Source of the DNA: Aliibacillus thermotolerans | GTDB taxonomy: Bacteria > Bacillota > Bacilli > Bacillales > Marinococcaceae | Assembly: GCF_027853235.1 (NCBI RefSeq) | Contig: NZ_WKJG01000050.1 | Span: 1-64,000 of the forward strand | Direction: 5' to 3' | DNA: 64,000 nt | Shown here: positions 35,654-45,733 of the stretch, piece by piece | Layout: the number at the start of each line of letters is the position of its first letter | Numbering within the stretch: the first letter of the stretch is position 1 | Notes under the pieces: generated by a model | The model's input: the letters and a program-made list of their open reading frames with translations, nothing else | Database searches by the model: none | What the model was told of the DNA's origin: nothing | Translations under genes and position numbers: made by a program

Positions 35654-37625
35654 GTGATTCTTCCTCCTTGACGACGTGAAGATTGTCATTATCTAAGATG
35701 TTCGATTCTTCTTCTAATCCAAAAGCAACGTGGGATTCAATCCACTGACGCCGTGGTTCTACTTTATCTCCCATGAGAGTACTGACTCGCTTGTCCGCCC
35801 GGGCAAAATCGTCGACGGTCACTCGGATTAATGTTCTTGTTTCCGGATTCATCGTTGTTTCCCATAATTGTTCCGGATTCATTTCACCAAGACCTTTGTA
35901 GCGTTGAATTGTATAGCCTTTTCCTACTTTTTTTATGGCTTCTTGTAACCCTTTCTCGTCCCATGCGTATTCAACTATTTCATTTTTTCCGGATGTTTTA
36001 CTTATTTTATATAAAGGTGGCAAAGCGATGTACACTTTTCCCGCTTCCACAAGCGGACGCATATAGCGATAAAAGAAAGTTAACAGAAGCACTTGAATAT
36101 GAGCACCATCCGTATCTGCATCTGTCATAATAATCACTTTGTCGTAATTTCGGTCTTCCAAGGAAAAGTCTGCCCCTACCCCTGCGCCGAGGGCATAAAT
36201 GATCGTTCGAATTTCTTCGTTTTTCATAATGTCATCCAGTTTCGCTTTTTCGGTATTAATCACTTTCCCTCGCAAAGGCAATACCGCTTGAAATTTCCGG
36301 TCACGTCCTTGTTTCGCCGAACCTCCTGCGGAATCACCTTCCACAAGATACAATTCATTACGGTCTGGTTTTCGCGATTGGGCGGGGGTTAGTTTTCCAC
36401 TTAATAATGCTTCCCGCCTCCGTCCTTTTTTACCTAAGCGAGCTTCTTCTCTCGCTTTTCTAGCAGCTTCTCGAACATCTCTTGCTTTCACTGCTTTTTT
36501 AATCAACATGGCGCTAATGGAGGGGTTTTCTTCCAAGAAAAAAGTAAGTTGTTCGGAAATAATGTGATCGACGGCTGAGCGAGCTTCTGAAGTTCCTAAT
36601 TTTCCTTTCGTTTGTCCTTCAAACTGCAATAAATGTTCAGGAATACGGACGGAAACGATCGCCGTCAGACCTTCTCGAATATCCGATCCATCTAGATTTT
36701 TATCTTTTTCTTTTAAAAAATGTAATTTACGTGCATATTCATTCATCACGCGAGTAATCGCTGTTTTTGCTCCCGATTCATGGGTTCCCCCGTCTTTTGT
36801 CCGGACATTATTAACAAAAGATAACATGTTTTCGGTGTAACCATCATTAAATTGAAAAGCGAATTCCACTTCAATTTGTTGCGCTTCTCCTTCAAAAAAT
36901 ACGACTGGGTGAAGGGCTTCTTTATCTTCATTTAAATAAGTGACATATTCTTGTATCCCTTTTTCATACGTAAAAGTCTCTATTTGTACTGGGTTTATTC
37001 TTTTATCAATACATTCCATTTGAACGCCACGCAGTAAAAAAGCCGTTTCTCTTAACCGTTCTTTAATCAAATTATATTGAAAAGTAGTTGTATGGAAAAT
37101 AGAGGAATCCGGTTTAAAATGAATGATGGTTCCTGTTTCTTGTGATTTTCCTAGTTTTTTTAAAGGTGTCACCGGCTTGCCGCCCTGCTCAAACTTTTGC
37201 TGAAAGAGATAACCATCACGATGAATCGTGACGGTTAACCATTCTGAGAGTGCATTTACAACAGACGCCCCCACACCGTGAAGGCCTCCACTCGTTTTGT
37301 ATCCCCCTTGTCCAAACTTTCCTCCTGCATGAAGAACCGTTAAAATCACCTCGGGAGTCGAGCGTCCGGAACGGTGTGTTCCTGTTGGCATTCCGCGTCC
37401 TCTGTCTTGTACACTAATACTTTCATCTTGATGAATGGTGACCGTAATGGTATCCCCGTAACCGGCAAGGGCTTCATCTACAGCATTATCAACAATTTCA
37501 TAGACAAGGTGATGGAGCCCGCGACTGTCGGTAGAACCAATATACATACCGGGCCTTTTCCGTACCGCCTCGAGACCTTCTAACACTTGGATGGAATCAT
37601 CATTGTAGTCGATAGATTGTTTCAA
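35646..37625 (-). CDS. parE: DNA topoisomerase IV subunit B (ParE)
   Basis: The ATPase subunit of topoisomerase IV, 659 residues. GHKL motifs: [31 protein letters not shown] and [21 protein letters not shown] motifs: [18 protein letters not shown] and [19 protein letters not shown]. The start is TTG 37625 with GGAAGGAGA upstream. A perfect GAAC-N4-GTTC LexA site lies about 60 bp upstream, agreeing with the known LexA control of parEC in B. subtilis. Confidence 0.96.
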   Translation of the reverse strand: MKQSIDYNDDSIQVLEGLEAVRKRPGMYIGSTDSRGLHHLVYEIVDNAVDEALAGYGDTITVTIHQDESISVQDRGRGMPTGTHRSGRSTPEVILTVLHAGGKFGQGGYKTSGGLHGVGASVVNALSEWLTVTIHRDGYLFQQKFEQGGKPVTPLKKLGKSQETGTIIHFKPDSSIFHTTTFQYNLIKERLRETAFLLRGVQMECIDKRINPVQIETFTYEKGIQEYVTYLNEDKEALHPVVFFEGEAQQIEVEFAFQFNDGYTENMLSFVNNVRTKDGGTHESGAKTAITRVMNEYARKLHFLKEKDKNLDGSDIREGLTAIVSVRIPEHLLQFEGQTKGKLGTSEARSAVDHIISEQLTFFLEENPSISAMLIKKAVKARDVREAARKAREEARLGKKGRRREALLSGKLTPAQSRKPDRNELYLVEGDSAGGSAKQGRDRKFQAVLPLRGKVINTEKAKLDDIMKNEEIRTIIYALGAGVGADFSLEDRNYDKVIIMTDADTDGAHIQVLLLTFFYRYMRPLVEAGKVYIALPPLYKISKTSGKNEIVEYAWDEKGLQEAIKKVGKGYTIQRYKGLGEMNPEQLWETTMNPETRTLIRVTVDDFARADKRVSTLMGDKVEPRRQWIESHVAFGLEEESNILDNDNLHVVKEEESRE

Positions 37626-37686
37626 TGGTTTGGTCTCCTTCCTTCCCTCTCACATTTTTATGTACTCCTATCATACCACAAAATAA

Positions 37687-37698
37687 GAACATATGTTC
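37687..37698. promoter_or_regulatory. LexA (DinR) box upstream of parE
   Basis: GAACATATGTTC is a perfect match to the Bacillus SOS core GAAC-N4-GTTC. On the minus strand it overlaps a TTGAAC -35 candidate with TATGAT about 19 nt later, just ahead of parE. Confidence 0.75.
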
Positions 37699-37711
37699 AA
37701 TAATGAGAAAC

Positions 37712-37738
37712 GCTCATCAATGAAGATGAGCGCTTTTT
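37712..37738 (-). terminator. Hairpin after yneT
   Basis: gcgctcatc/gatgagcgt stem with a 6-nt loop between yneT and the parE promoter. The minus-strand tail is only TTTCTCATT, so termination may be partial. Confidence 0.5.
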
Positions 37739-37742
37739 TATG

Positions 37743-38159
37743 TTATTTCGTTAAAGCGTGTTCTACTTTAATGCAACGATCCATAATAACTGTCATACCA
37801 TGATCTTTTGCAATGCGATATGCTTCTTCATTTTCGAGGCCGAGCTGAGCCCAAAAAACTTTGGCATTTGTCTTCACTGCTTCTTTTGCTACGTCTGGCA
37901 AATGTTCACTCCGACGAAAGACGTTCACAATATCGAAATCTTCTTCCACATCCAATAATGAAGGATATGCTTTTTCACCGAGTACTTCTTTCACTTTTGG
38001 ATTAATCGGGATGATTTTGTAGCCTGCTTTTTGCATCGCTTCACTAATCTGATAAGAAGTTCTCTCAGGATTATCAGATAAACCGACTACGGCAATTTTA
38101 TCATATTTCTTTAAAATGTCACCAATTTCTTCTCTCGTTGGATTTGTAAATTCACTCAT
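37743..38159 (-). CDS. yneT: CoA-binding domain protein YneT
   Basis: A 138-residue CoA-binding (YccU-like) Rossmann protein with KIAVVGLSDNPERTSYQIS, YKIIPINPKVKEVLGEKAYPSL, DIVNVFRRSEHLPDV and VIMDRCIKVEH. It is upstream of parE as in B. subtilis. It probably binds CoA or acyl-CoA; function unknown. ATG 38159 follows AGGAGGAG. Confidence 0.9.
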   Translation of the reverse strand: MSEFTNPTREEIGDILKKYDKIAVVGLSDNPERTSYQISEAMQKAGYKIIPINPKVKEVLGEKAYPSLLDVEEDFDIVNVFRRSEHLPDVAKEAVKTNAKVFWAQLGLENEEAYRIAKDHGMTVIMDRCIKVEHALTK

Positions 38160-38180
38160 TTGTTCGATCTCCTCCTTTTA

Positions 38181-38921
38181 TTATATAACGACTCCACCAT
38201 CGACATTCAACACAGTACCCGTAATAAAGCGCGCTTCTTCTGAGGCTAAAAAGGCATAGGCGTTTGCTATGTCTTCAGGATAGCCAAAGGTTTTAAGAGG
38301 TGAGCGTTCTTTCATTTCTTCCAAAATATGAGCAGGTACTTTATCGGTCATTGCTGTTTTAATAAACCCCGGTGCAACCGCATTCACGCGAATATTGTAA
38401 CGACCTAATTCTTTTGCCCATGTTTTTGTCATGCCAATCACACCGGCTTTTGTGGCAGCATAATTCGTTTGACCAAAGTTACCGTAATGGGCAACAACGG
38501 AAGATGCGTTTAAAATAACACCACTTTGTTGTTCTTTCATCACTTCTGCTACTTGTTGTGTCATCGTGAAGACGCCTTTTAAATTCACATCGACGACTCG
38601 ATCCCAATCTTCTTCGGTCATTTTTAACAGTTGAGTATCCGCGGTAATACCTGCATTGTTAATTAATATATCAATGGTATCCCATTGCTCTAAAGTGGTC
38701 TTTACTACGTGTTTCACCGCAGCACGATCGGTGACATCAGCTGGAATGGTGAAAATCTTCTCATTATACGTTGACAAGCGAGCGAGGGTTTCATCGAGTG
38801 TTTTTTCGTTGATATCAATCAGAACCACTTTTGCTCCTTCATTTAAAAACTTTTCCGCTGTTTTTGCGCCAATTCCCATCGCTCCGCCTGTAATGATTGC
38901 AGTATGTTCTTTAAATTTCAT
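38181..38921 (-). CDS. Short-chain dehydrogenase, FabG/PhaB-like
   Basis: A 246-residue SDR. The cofactor motif is TGGAMGIGAKTAE, followed by NNAGITADTQLLKM, catalytic Ser in LNASSVVAHYGNFGQ and Tyr-x-x-x-Lys in TNYAATKAGVIGMTK, ending FITGTVLNVDGGVVI. It would reduce 3-oxoacyl-ACP or -CoA with NADPH. A lone gene outside a fab cluster more often acts as an acetoacetyl-CoA or other 3-oxoacyl-CoA reductase. ATG 38921 has AAGGAGTGGGG; GTG 38930 lies within it. Confidence 0.88.
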   Translation of the reverse strand: MKFKEHTAIITGGAMGIGAKTAEKFLNEGAKVVLIDINEKTLDETLARLSTYNEKIFTIPADVTDRAAVKHVVKTTLEQWDTIDILINNAGITADTQLLKMTEEDWDRVVDVNLKGVFTMTQQVAEVMKEQQSGVILNASSVVAHYGNFGQTNYAATKAGVIGMTKTWAKELGRYNIRVNAVAPGFIKTAMTDKVPAHILEEMKERSPLKTFGYPEDIANAYAFLASEEARFITGTVLNVDGGVVI

Positions 38922-39063
38922 ACGCCCCACTCCTTACCTTCTTGTTGTCATATGTTTTTACTTGATACTTAAAGAGTTCGTCGCACGATAAATTAATTCC
39001 TGCATTTTATCCAATAATGGTCGACGAAAAGGGTGAAAACCAGATTTTGATTGCTTTGTTGGC

Positions 39064-40209
39064 TTATTGGTGTGGTTTCGGAGGTCTTTTTCCCCAAAAC
39101 TGATAATAGTAGGTTTTCATGTTTCCATTGTACAGTTTTCTTTTTTTCGTCGCTTTTTTTCCATATAACGATTCGAAGGATTCATGAGAAGTTAAAACGT
39201 ACACCGACCAAAAGTCAAGGGGCCGAAATACTTTCCCCATTGTTTGATACAATGTTTTAATATCCTTTTTTTCGCTCAACCGCGCTCCATAAGGGGGATT
39301 GGTGACAATCGTGCCAACTTCATGTTTCGTCGTAAAGTCAGCCACTTGCATTTGTTTAAATGAAATCGCACCGTATAAGCCTGCTTCCTTTGTATTATTC
39401 TCGGATAGTTCAATCATCCGATGATCGATATCTGTTCCTAATATCTCTAGGGGAGTGTCATAAGAAGCAACATCTTCTGCTTCTTCCCGTGCTTTTTCCC
39501 ATCGTTGTTCTCCTATCCATGGCCAAGATTCAGAGACGAATGAGCGATTAAATCCCGGGGCGATATTTTGTCCGATCATCGCAGCTTCAATAGGAATCGT
39601 TCCTGAACCGCAAAAAGGATCGACAAAAGGCATGTCCGGTTTCCAATTTGTTAACATAATCATCGCTGCAGCTAACGTTTCTTTTAACGGGGCTCTACTA
39701 TGGAGTGCACGGTACCCTCGTTTATGCAATCCATCTCCGGTGGCGTCAATGGATAACGTGACGACATCTTTATGAATCGCTACTTCCACTTTATACATCG
39801 CACCGGTTTCTTCAAACCAGTCGACATCGTACGATTGTTTGAGCCGTTCTACAATCGCTTTTTTCACAATCCGTTGGCAATCCGGAACACTATATAGAGT
39901 AGATTTGACTGAACGTCCAATGACGGGGAACGCATCTTTCTTTCCGATATACATTTCCCACGGAATCGCTTTCGTTTGTTCAAACAACTCTTCAAAAGAA
40001 TGCGCGATGAAAGAATCCACTTTTATTTTAATGCGATCTGCAGTTCTTAACCATAAATTTAAGCGCGGGATCGCATCAAGTGTTGTGTCCACTTCTACTT
40101 TTCCGTTTTCTACTCGTAGTTGATCATATCCTAACGTTTCAATTTCGCGACGAACGAGAGTTTCTACTCCCATCGTCGCTGTTGCGATAATGGTGATGTT
40201 ATCTTCCAT
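39064..40209 (-). CDS. ypsC: THUMP-domain class I SAM-dependent rRNA methyltransferase (YpsC/RlmL-like)
   Basis: A 381-residue methyltransferase: a ferredoxin-like and THUMP N-terminus (MGVETLVRREIETLGYD), then PFVDPFCGSGTIPIEAA and the catalytic TNPPYGARLSE. This is the RlmL N-terminal family that makes m2G in 23S rRNA. ATG 40209 is supported by AAAAGGAG; the longer frame from 40230 lacks a site. In B. subtilis ypsC follows rnpB directly; here it is 15.8 kb away on the other strand. Confidence 0.92.
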   Translation of the reverse strand: MEDNITIIATATMGVETLVRREIETLGYDQLRVENGKVEVDTTLDAIPRLNLWLRTADRIKIKVDSFIAHSFEELFEQTKAIPWEMYIGKKDAFPVIGRSVKSTLYSVPDCQRIVKKAIVERLKQSYDVDWFEETGAMYKVEVAIHKDVVTLSIDATGDGLHKRGYRALHSRAPLKETLAAAMIMLTNWKPDMPFVDPFCGSGTIPIEAAMIGQNIAPGFNRSFVSESWPWIGEQRWEKAREEAEDVASYDTPLEILGTDIDHRMIELSENNTKEAGLYGAISFKQMQVADFTTKHEVGTIVTNPPYGARLSEKKDIKTLYQTMGKVFRPLDFWSVYVLTSHESFESLYGKKATKKRKLYNGNMKTYYYQFWGKRPPKPHQ

Positions 40210-40236
40210 GAAAAAACTCCTTTTATCCATTCACTT

Positions 40237-40926
40237 TCATTTCAGCTGGGCCTCCTTATTTTCGCTAATTTTGTTCTTTTTTGCAATGCCCCATTCATTA
40301 TCAAATATTAATGTAGTTAAGTCTTGTCGTTTTTCCCAATTGGCTGTCTCTAATATCGGTTGTTTTGGGTAATCTTCGGTATAACCTAAAGAAAGAAGAG
40401 CGACAGGTTCAATGTGAGGGGGAATATTTAAAATATCCCGGACATCACTTTTTTTATAAAAACTGACCCATCCCATCGCAATTCCTTCTACGAAAGCCGC
40501 AAGCCACATATTTTGAATGGCACAAGATGTGGACATAATATCCGTTTCAGGGATGGAATTGCGCCCGAGCACGTGATTTCCTCCTCTCGTTGGGTCACAC
40601 GTGACACAAATAGTTATTGGTGCGTCTTTTAACCCTTCGACTTTCAAACTTAAAAATTTTGTTTCTCTTTCTCCTTCGTAATGAATGGCTAACGCTTTGC
40701 GCTCTTTTTCCGCAGCCCAAGCAAGTCGTTCTTTTTTTTCATCCGAATCGATAATAATAAAGTTCCACGGTTGCATAAAGCCAACAGAAGGAGCAGCATG
40801 AGCCGCTTCTAAAATACGATAGATCGCTTCTTCGGGAATGGGATCACGCAAAAATTGCCGAATATCTCTTCTGTTAAAAATCGCTTTGTAAACTGCTTCT
40901 TTTTCAGATTGCTGAAATGATATCAT
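40237..40926 (-). CDS. bluB: 5,6-dimethylbenzimidazole synthase BluB
   Basis: BluB uses O2 to break down reduced FMN into dimethylbenzimidazole, the lower ligand of vitamin B12. The 229-residue nitroreductase-fold protein has IFNRRDIRQFLRDPIPEE, APSVGFMQPWNFIII, TSCAIQNMWLAAFVEGIAMGWVSFY and the BluB-type end LLSLGYTEDYPKQPILE. The WVSFY and GYTEDY elements favour BluB over a generic nitroreductase. No other cobalamin gene lies nearby except SumT and SirB of the siroheme branch. It follows the hemerythrin gene by 18 nt. Confidence 0.88.
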   Translation of the reverse strand: MISFQQSEKEAVYKAIFNRRDIRQFLRDPIPEEAIYRILEAAHAAPSVGFMQPWNFIIIDSDEKKERLAWAAEKERKALAIHYEGERETKFLSLKVEGLKDAPITICVTCDPTRGGNHVLGRNSIPETDIMSTSCAIQNMWLAAFVEGIAMGWVSFYKKSDVRDILNIPPHIEPVALLSLGYTEDYPKQPILETANWEKRQDLTTLIFDNEWGIAKKNKISENKEAQLK

Positions 40927-40944
40927 ACAATCACTCCATTCGGT

Positions 40945-41415
40945 TTATTCATGAAAATACGGTTCTAACTCTTTTAATACATCATCAGGAAGAGCTTTTT
41001 CAATCAACGGAAAAATCACTCTCTCTTCTTTGCGAACATGTGCTTCTAATTTTTCTCCTAACTCACGCATATCTTCCACGCATGTAGATAATTCATCGTG
41101 ATTTATTTTTTCTATTAAACGGTGCATGAGTCCTCGGATTTCCACATGTTCCAGTAACATTTCGGCTATTTCCGCATGTTCGAGGGAAGCATATTGGGAA
41201 TACGCCGGCAACAAAACTTCCTCTTCTTCTCGAAAGTGCTCCTGTCCTCCTTCTTCCCAAAATCTTTTCACATCTTCTGCCACTTGTTGGATAGAGTAGC
41301 GGGCTTTTTCTGTATTGACGCGTTTTAAGTTTAAACATAAAAAAAGTGCATGGTGATGATGACGAGATAGTGGGGCTAATGATTCATGTCGCTGAATTCC
41401 TCTCCCTTTTTTCAT
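40945..41415 (-). CDS. Hemerythrin HHE-domain protein
   Basis: A 156-residue four-helix protein with di-iron ligands spread as RHHHHALF, GGQEHFREEEEVLLPAY, LEHVEIRGLMHRLI and LEAHVRKEERVIFPLIE. HHE proteins bind O2 or NO, or act in Fe-S repair. It leads a two-gene unit with bluB, whose enzyme consumes O2; a functional link is only a guess. A TATAAT (about 41456) with TTTCGT 18 nt upstream fits as promoter. Confidence 0.85.
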   Translation of the reverse strand: MKKGRGIQRHESLAPLSRHHHHALFLCLNLKRVNTEKARYSIQQVAEDVKRFWEEGGQEHFREEEEVLLPAYSQYASLEHAEIAEMLLEHVEIRGLMHRLIEKINHDELSTCVEDMRELGEKLEAHVRKEERVIFPLIEKALPDDVLKELEPYFHE

Positions 41416-41521
41416 TCATTCACCCTCCTTGTGATGGCGTATCATATAACCTATATTATACGCGAAATATGGGAAGTTACGAAACATCATCCATTCTTAC
41501 TAAAAAGTTGTATATAACGAC

Positions 41522-41566
41522 AAACCTAGCTTGATGAAAAATCATTCAAGCTAGGTTTGTTTAAAA
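41522..41566. terminator. Hairpin between two minus-strand genes
   Basis: aaacctagcttga/tcaagctaggttt stem with a loop of about 11 nt. It lies downstream of the minus-strand gene ending at 41576; T-rich tails on either side are weak. Confidence 0.55.
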
Positions 41567-41575
41567 GGATACAGG

Positions 41576-41857
41576 TTATGATTTTTTCTCATTGTTATTG
41601 ACTACTTGTCCTAGCAACTCTTCCGCAAACGCTGTTTCGCTCGCTGTATCCCCTTGTTTAAAGGAACGTTGAAACTTTTGCAGTTGCTTTCGAATGGGAC
41701 GATTTTGATTACGTTTTTCAGAAATACCGTACCAAACGGCGCCAGCCCCAAGTGCTGCCAGTGTCAAAAACATCCCCATTCTTCCCCGTGGCTCATTTCT
41801 TTGAAAAATACCGCGACGATTCCCCATGAAAGGAACGTTCCAACGGAAATTGTTCAT
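41576..41857 (-). CDS. Unrecognised small membrane-anchored basic protein
   Basis: 93 residues: a basic N-terminus (FMGNRRGIFQRNEPRGRMG), one hydrophobic segment (MFLTLAALGAGAVWYGI, about residues 28-45) and a charged C-terminal tail. ATG 41857 has GAAGGGGATAAA upstream. I do not recognise a family; the topology is an N-terminal anchor with a short cytoplasmic or external tail. Confidence 0.6.
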   Translation of the reverse strand: MNNFRWNVPFMGNRRGIFQRNEPRGRMGMFLTLAALGAGAVWYGISEKRNQNRPIRKQLQKFQRSFKQGDTASETAFAEELLGQVVNNNEKKS

Positions 41858-41948
41858 GTTTTATCCCCTTCCCGTAAGTTCTTACATGGAGAAAGACTCT
41901 CCACATCGTTAGCTTGTGTCAGTTCAGACAAATTTATAAGGAAAAGGG

Positions 41949-42131
41949 TTAAAACGCAAATATCCAAATGAGACCTCCAATGACTAAAAGAACAGGTAAA
42001 AAGATTGCATACATGACGATCATATTGGAGAAACTTTTATTATAATTATAATTTTTATCTTCGACTTGCGTTAAATATAATGTAATAACAATTCCAGAAA
42101 TACCAATCAAAATAATAAGGATAAAACTGAG
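41949..42131 (-). CDS. Unrecognised two-helix membrane protein, 60 aa
   Basis: MLSFILIILIGISGIVITLY forms one membrane helix, then a polar loop (LTQVEDKNYNYNKSFSN), then a second helix (MIVMYAIFLPVLLVIGGLIWIF). The ATG at 42131 puts the hydrophobic segment first and has AGGAGG about 11 nt upstream; an in-frame start at 42161 would add a charged leader. No family recognised. Confidence 0.5.
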   Translation of the reverse strand, partial: LSFILIILIGISGIVITLYLTQVEDKNYNYNKSFSNMIVMYAIFLPVLLVIGGLIWIFAF

Positions 42132-42215
42132 CATCTCCTGCGAATCCTCCTCTACTCTCATCGTATTTATCTTACCATGAGATAGAGAGAGAAACTAGAC
42201 GATGTGCTTCATTCT

Positions 42216-43922
42216 TTAATCATGGAATTGGGTGCCATCTTCTACTTTTGTGACGTATTGATTTCGAACGACAAAGTCTCCGAACCGTTCTCCTTCAGCA
42301 CGTTCTTTTGCGTAATGATGGATGATCGGTTTCAATGTGTGGATGATTTCTTCTTCCCCGATATTTTCTTTATATAGTTTGTTTAACCGTTCTCCTGTAT
42401 AACTTCCTCCTAAATACAAATTATATTTACCAGGCGCTTTTCCAATAAAACCGATTTCTCCTAAAGGAGCTCGGGAACAACTATTTGGACAACCGGACAT
42501 CCGAATGACAATATCTTCTTCTTTTAAACCTGCTTCTTCCATCACTTCTTCTAAACGCGTGATAAGTGTAGGAAGATAGCGTTCAGCTTCAGCCATCGCA
42601 AGCCCACAAGTGGGAAAGGCGACACATGCAATCGCACTTTTTTGTAATGGTGACATATGCTCATTATTCGTTAGTTTATATTTATCAATAATTGCTTGGA
42701 TGCGAGGTTTCTCCGTTTCAGCTACATTACTAATCATAATATTTTGGTTCGGGGTGAATCGAAATTCTCCACGATGAATGGTTGCAATTTCCCGGAGAGC
42801 AGTCATCATCTTGCAAGTCTCGGTATCTTTCACACGGCCATTTTGAATAAACATCGTGTAATGCCAAGTGTCATTGACTCCTTGAATCCATCCGTACCGA
42901 TCCCCGTGATGATCAAATTGATACGATCGCGCTTTGCTCAGAGAGTATCCCAATCGTTTTTCTAATTCTTTCACGATAAAAGTAAGTCCAAGTCGGTCTA
43001 CCGTATATTTAAAACGAGCATTTTTTCGAATCGAACGATTACCGTAATCTCGCTGAATGGTCACAATTTTTTCCGCAACCTCTACTATTTGTTCCGGAGT
43101 GCAAAACCCAATGACTTTTCCCACTTGTGGATACGTCTTTTTATCTCCATGGGTCATTCCCATGCCACCCCCAACGACAACGTTAAAGCCGAGGAGCTTC
43201 TCATTTTCCACAATCGCAATAAAGCCAAGGTCCTGTGAAAATACGTCGATATCATTGGAAGGAGGAATGGCAATTCCAATTTTAAATTTACGTGGTAAAT
43301 ATACTTCTCCGTAAATCGGTTCTTCTTCTTCATTACTATCGTACAATTTTTCTTCGTCTAACCATATTTCATGATAAGCACGGGTCCTTGGAGTGAGATG
43401 TTCGCTGATTCGTTTGGCCCATTCGTACACTTTTCCGTGAACAGATGATTCATACGGGTTAGGATTTAACATCACGTTGCGGTTGACGTCACCGCAAGCC
43501 GCAATGGTATCCATCAATGCTTCGTGAATACGTTGCATCGTTTTTTTCATATTCCACTTGACGATCCCGTGCATTTGAATTGCTTGACGCGTCGTGATTT
43601 TTAACGTCCCATTTGCATATTGATTCGCAATTTCATCTAGTTGTAGCCATTGCTTGGCAGTAGCTACTCCACCGGCAGCCCGTACTCTAATCATGAATTG
43701 GTAAGCGGGTTCTAATTTCTGTTTTTGTCTTTCTATCCTTACATCGCGATCATCTTGCAAATAGCTACCATGAAACTTCAACAAGCGATTATCGTCATCT
43801 GGAATCCCAGCCGTAATTGTATCTTGAAAGGAAGATTCTAACGTTCCACGTAAATAACGGCTTTCTTTTTTAATTCGTTCCACATCACTTGGTGGTCCTT
43901 CCACTGGATAAAGTTTACTCAT
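42216..43922 (-). CDS. cysI: Sulfite reductase [NADPH] hemoprotein subunit
   Basis: Reduces sulfite to sulfide with six electrons from CysJ, using siroheme and a 4Fe-4S cluster. The 568-residue protein has the four cluster cysteines in [11 protein letters not shown] and [12 protein letters not shown]. Duplicated sulfite/nitrite reductase half domains are visible ([18 protein letters not shown] early; [11 protein letters not shown]). It is last in the sulfate operon, 23 nt after cysJ. The siroheme it needs can be supplied in part by SumT and SirB of the same operon. Confidence 0.96.
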   Translation of the reverse strand: MSKLYPVEGPPSDVERIKKESRYLRGTLESSFQDTITAGIPDDDNRLLKFHGSYLQDDRDVRIERQKQKLEPAYQFMIRVRAAGGVATAKQWLQLDEIANQYANGTLKITTRQAIQMHGIVKWNMKKTMQRIHEALMDTIAACGDVNRNVMLNPNPYESSVHGKVYEWAKRISEHLTPRTRAYHEIWLDEEKLYDSNEEEEPIYGEVYLPRKFKIGIAIPPSNDIDVFSQDLGFIAIVENEKLLGFNVVVGGGMGMTHGDKKTYPQVGKVIGFCTPEQIVEVAEKIVTIQRDYGNRSIRKNARFKYTVDRLGLTFIVKELEKRLGYSLSKARSYQFDHHGDRYGWIQGVNDTWHYTMFIQNGRVKDTETCKMMTALREIATIHRGEFRFTPNQNIMISNVAETEKPRIQAIIDKYKLTNNEHMSPLQKSAIACVAFPTCGLAMAEAERYLPTLITRLEEVMEEAGLKEEDIVIRMSGCPNSCSRAPLGEIGFIGKAPGKYNLYLGGSYTGERLNKLYKENIGEEEIIHTLKPIIHHYAKERAEGERFGDFVVRNQYVTKVEDGTQFHD

Positions 43923-43945
43923 TTGGTGGATCCCTCCTATACATT

Positions 43946-45733
43946 TTAGTAGACATCTCGCTGATAACGTTTTTCTTGCCTTAACATTTGGACATATTCC
44001 TTTGCTTCTTCTTCTGTTTTGTTGCCAACGTCTTGCACAATGGTGAGGATTGTTTTTTCCACATCTTTTGCCATCTTGTTTTTGTCACCACATACGTACA
44101 CATAAGCCCCTTCTTCTAACCAACGATAAAATTCTTCTTTTTTCTCCAACATCCGGTGTTGTACGTATACTTTTTCTTCCGCATCCCGAGAGAAAGCGAG
44201 ATCAATGTTCGTGAGTAAACCATCTTTTTTCCATTGTTGCCATTCCACTTGATAGAGAAAATCAGTACGAAAATGTTGATCACCAAAAAATAGCCAGTTT
44301 TTTCCTTTGGCATCGATTTCTTCTCTTTCTTGCATGAAAGCCCGATACGGAGCTACTCCTGTTCCAGCACCAATCATAATGATTGCATCGTCGGGATTTT
44401 CAGGTAAACGGAAGTTTGGATTTTTTTGAACGTAGACAGGAAGTGTATCTCCAATTTCTTTCCGTTCCGCACAATAAACCGAACATACCCCAAGCCGTTG
44501 TCTTCCATGGGCTTCATATTTCACAGAACCAATTGTGACATGCACTTCATCGGGATATGCTTCTAGGCTATTGGCGATGGAATATAATCGTGGCGCAAGT
44601 GGTCGTAACACTTCTAAAAAGGACGTGATATTTCCTTTCCAAGGTCCAAATTCTCTTATAATGTCCAACAAGTCTTTCCCTTCCACTTCTTTTTTATCAA
44701 AGGAATCTTTTTCGATGTATTCCTTTAAAGCGGATGTTTCTGAAAGAGGAATTAATTTTTTTAAGAGCGGAAGCGTAATATTTGTAATATCATAGTAGCG
44801 AAGTAATGCTTCTCTCAATGTATATTTTTCTCCATTGACTTCCACGCGTTCTTTACTTTCCCAGTTCATTTCATGTAAAATAGCATCCACTAATTCCGGA
44901 TCGTTTTCCGGATATATCCCTAGGCTATCTCCTGGTTCAAACGTTATTCCGGAACCTTCCAAAGACAGTTCCAAATGGGTTGTTTCTTTATTAGAACCTC
45001 TTCCATTCAATGGGATGTGTTCTAATATTTCTGCAAGAAATGGATGTTTCCGTGAATAAGTGATTTGTTCGGTGGCGAAAATATTTCCTTCCGTCACCAT
45101 CTCTTGTGTTGTCACACTTTCCTTGATTTCTTTTTCGACAGAGGCAAACCATGTCTCTGCTTTATCTTCAAAATCGACATCACAATCGACGCGAGGAACC
45201 ATTCTTTTTCCTCCTAATTCTTCTAAACGCTTGTCAATGTCTTTCCCTGTTTGGCAAAAATGTTCATAAGAGGAATCTCCAAGCGCTAATACAGAAAACT
45301 CAAGATGTACTAAGGAAGGAGCTTTCGGGCGGTGTAAATATTCATAAAAACGCAATGCATTATCAGGTGGATCTCCTTCTCCATGGGTGCTTACGATAAC
45401 GAGTAACACTTCGACATCTTTTAATTTCTTCGGTTTAAATTCATCCATTCCATATTGGTGAACGTTCATTTTTTGTTTTTGTAATCGTTCCGTCAACTGT
45501 TCAGCAAGAGCCACCCCATTTCCTGTTTGTGAGCCGACTAAAATGGTCACTCCTTTTGTTTTAGGTTGTGACTGTGTCGGCGTTTCGGTCACTACTTGGT
45601 TTGATGATGGATTACTCGCAAGTAAATAGCCACTAAGCCAAATTTTTTGTGTTTCTGTTAAAGAAGATATTAATTGGTTGAGTACATTCGTTTGTTCCTC
45701 TGTAAAAGGACTATTTGTCGTTTGTAATGACAT
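43946..45733 (-). CDS. cysJ: Sulfite reductase [NADPH] flavoprotein subunit
   Basis: A 595-residue diflavin reductase passing NADPH electrons to CysI. The FMN flavodoxin domain has [15 protein letters not shown] and [20 protein letters not shown] binding is shown by [18 protein letters not shown] and [10 protein letters not shown], and NADPH binding by [17 protein letters not shown] and [18 protein letters not shown] 45733 has AGAGGTGAGG upstream. Its start lies within the end of sirB (23-nt overlap). Confidence 0.95.
   Translation of the reverse strand: MSLQTTNSPFTEEQTNVLNQLISSLTETQKIWLSGYLLASNPSSNQVVTETPTQSQPKTKGVTILVGSQTGNGVALAEQLTERLQKQKMNVHQYGMDEFKPKKLKDVEVLLVIVSTHGEGDPPDNALRFYEYLHRPKAPSLVHLEFSVLALGDSSYEHFCQTGKDIDKRLEELGGKRMVPRVDCDVDFEDKAETWFASVEKEIKESVTTQEMVTEGNIFATEQITYSRKHPFLAEILEHIPLNGRGSNKETTHLELSLEGSGITFEPGDSLGIYPENDPELVDAILHEMNWESKERVEVNGEKYTLREALLRYYDITNITLPLLKKLIPLSETSALKEYIEKDSFDKKEVEGKDLLDIIREFGPWKGNITSFLEVLRPLAPRLYSIANSLEAYPDEVHVTIGSVKYEAHGRQRLGVCSVYCAERKEIGDTLPVYVQKNPNFRLPENPDDAIIMIGAGTGVAPYRAFMQEREEIDAKGKNWLFFGDQHFRTDFLYQVEWQQWKKDGLLTNIDLAFSRDAEEKVYVQHRMLEKKEEFYRWLEEGAYVYVCGDKNKMAKDVEKTILTIVQDVGNKTEEEAKEYVQMLRQEKRYQRDVY

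Noticed and set aside
42696-42965. Long frames opposite cysI, sat, parC and sbcC
   Set aside because: They are antisense shadows of well-supported genes without ribosome binding sites.
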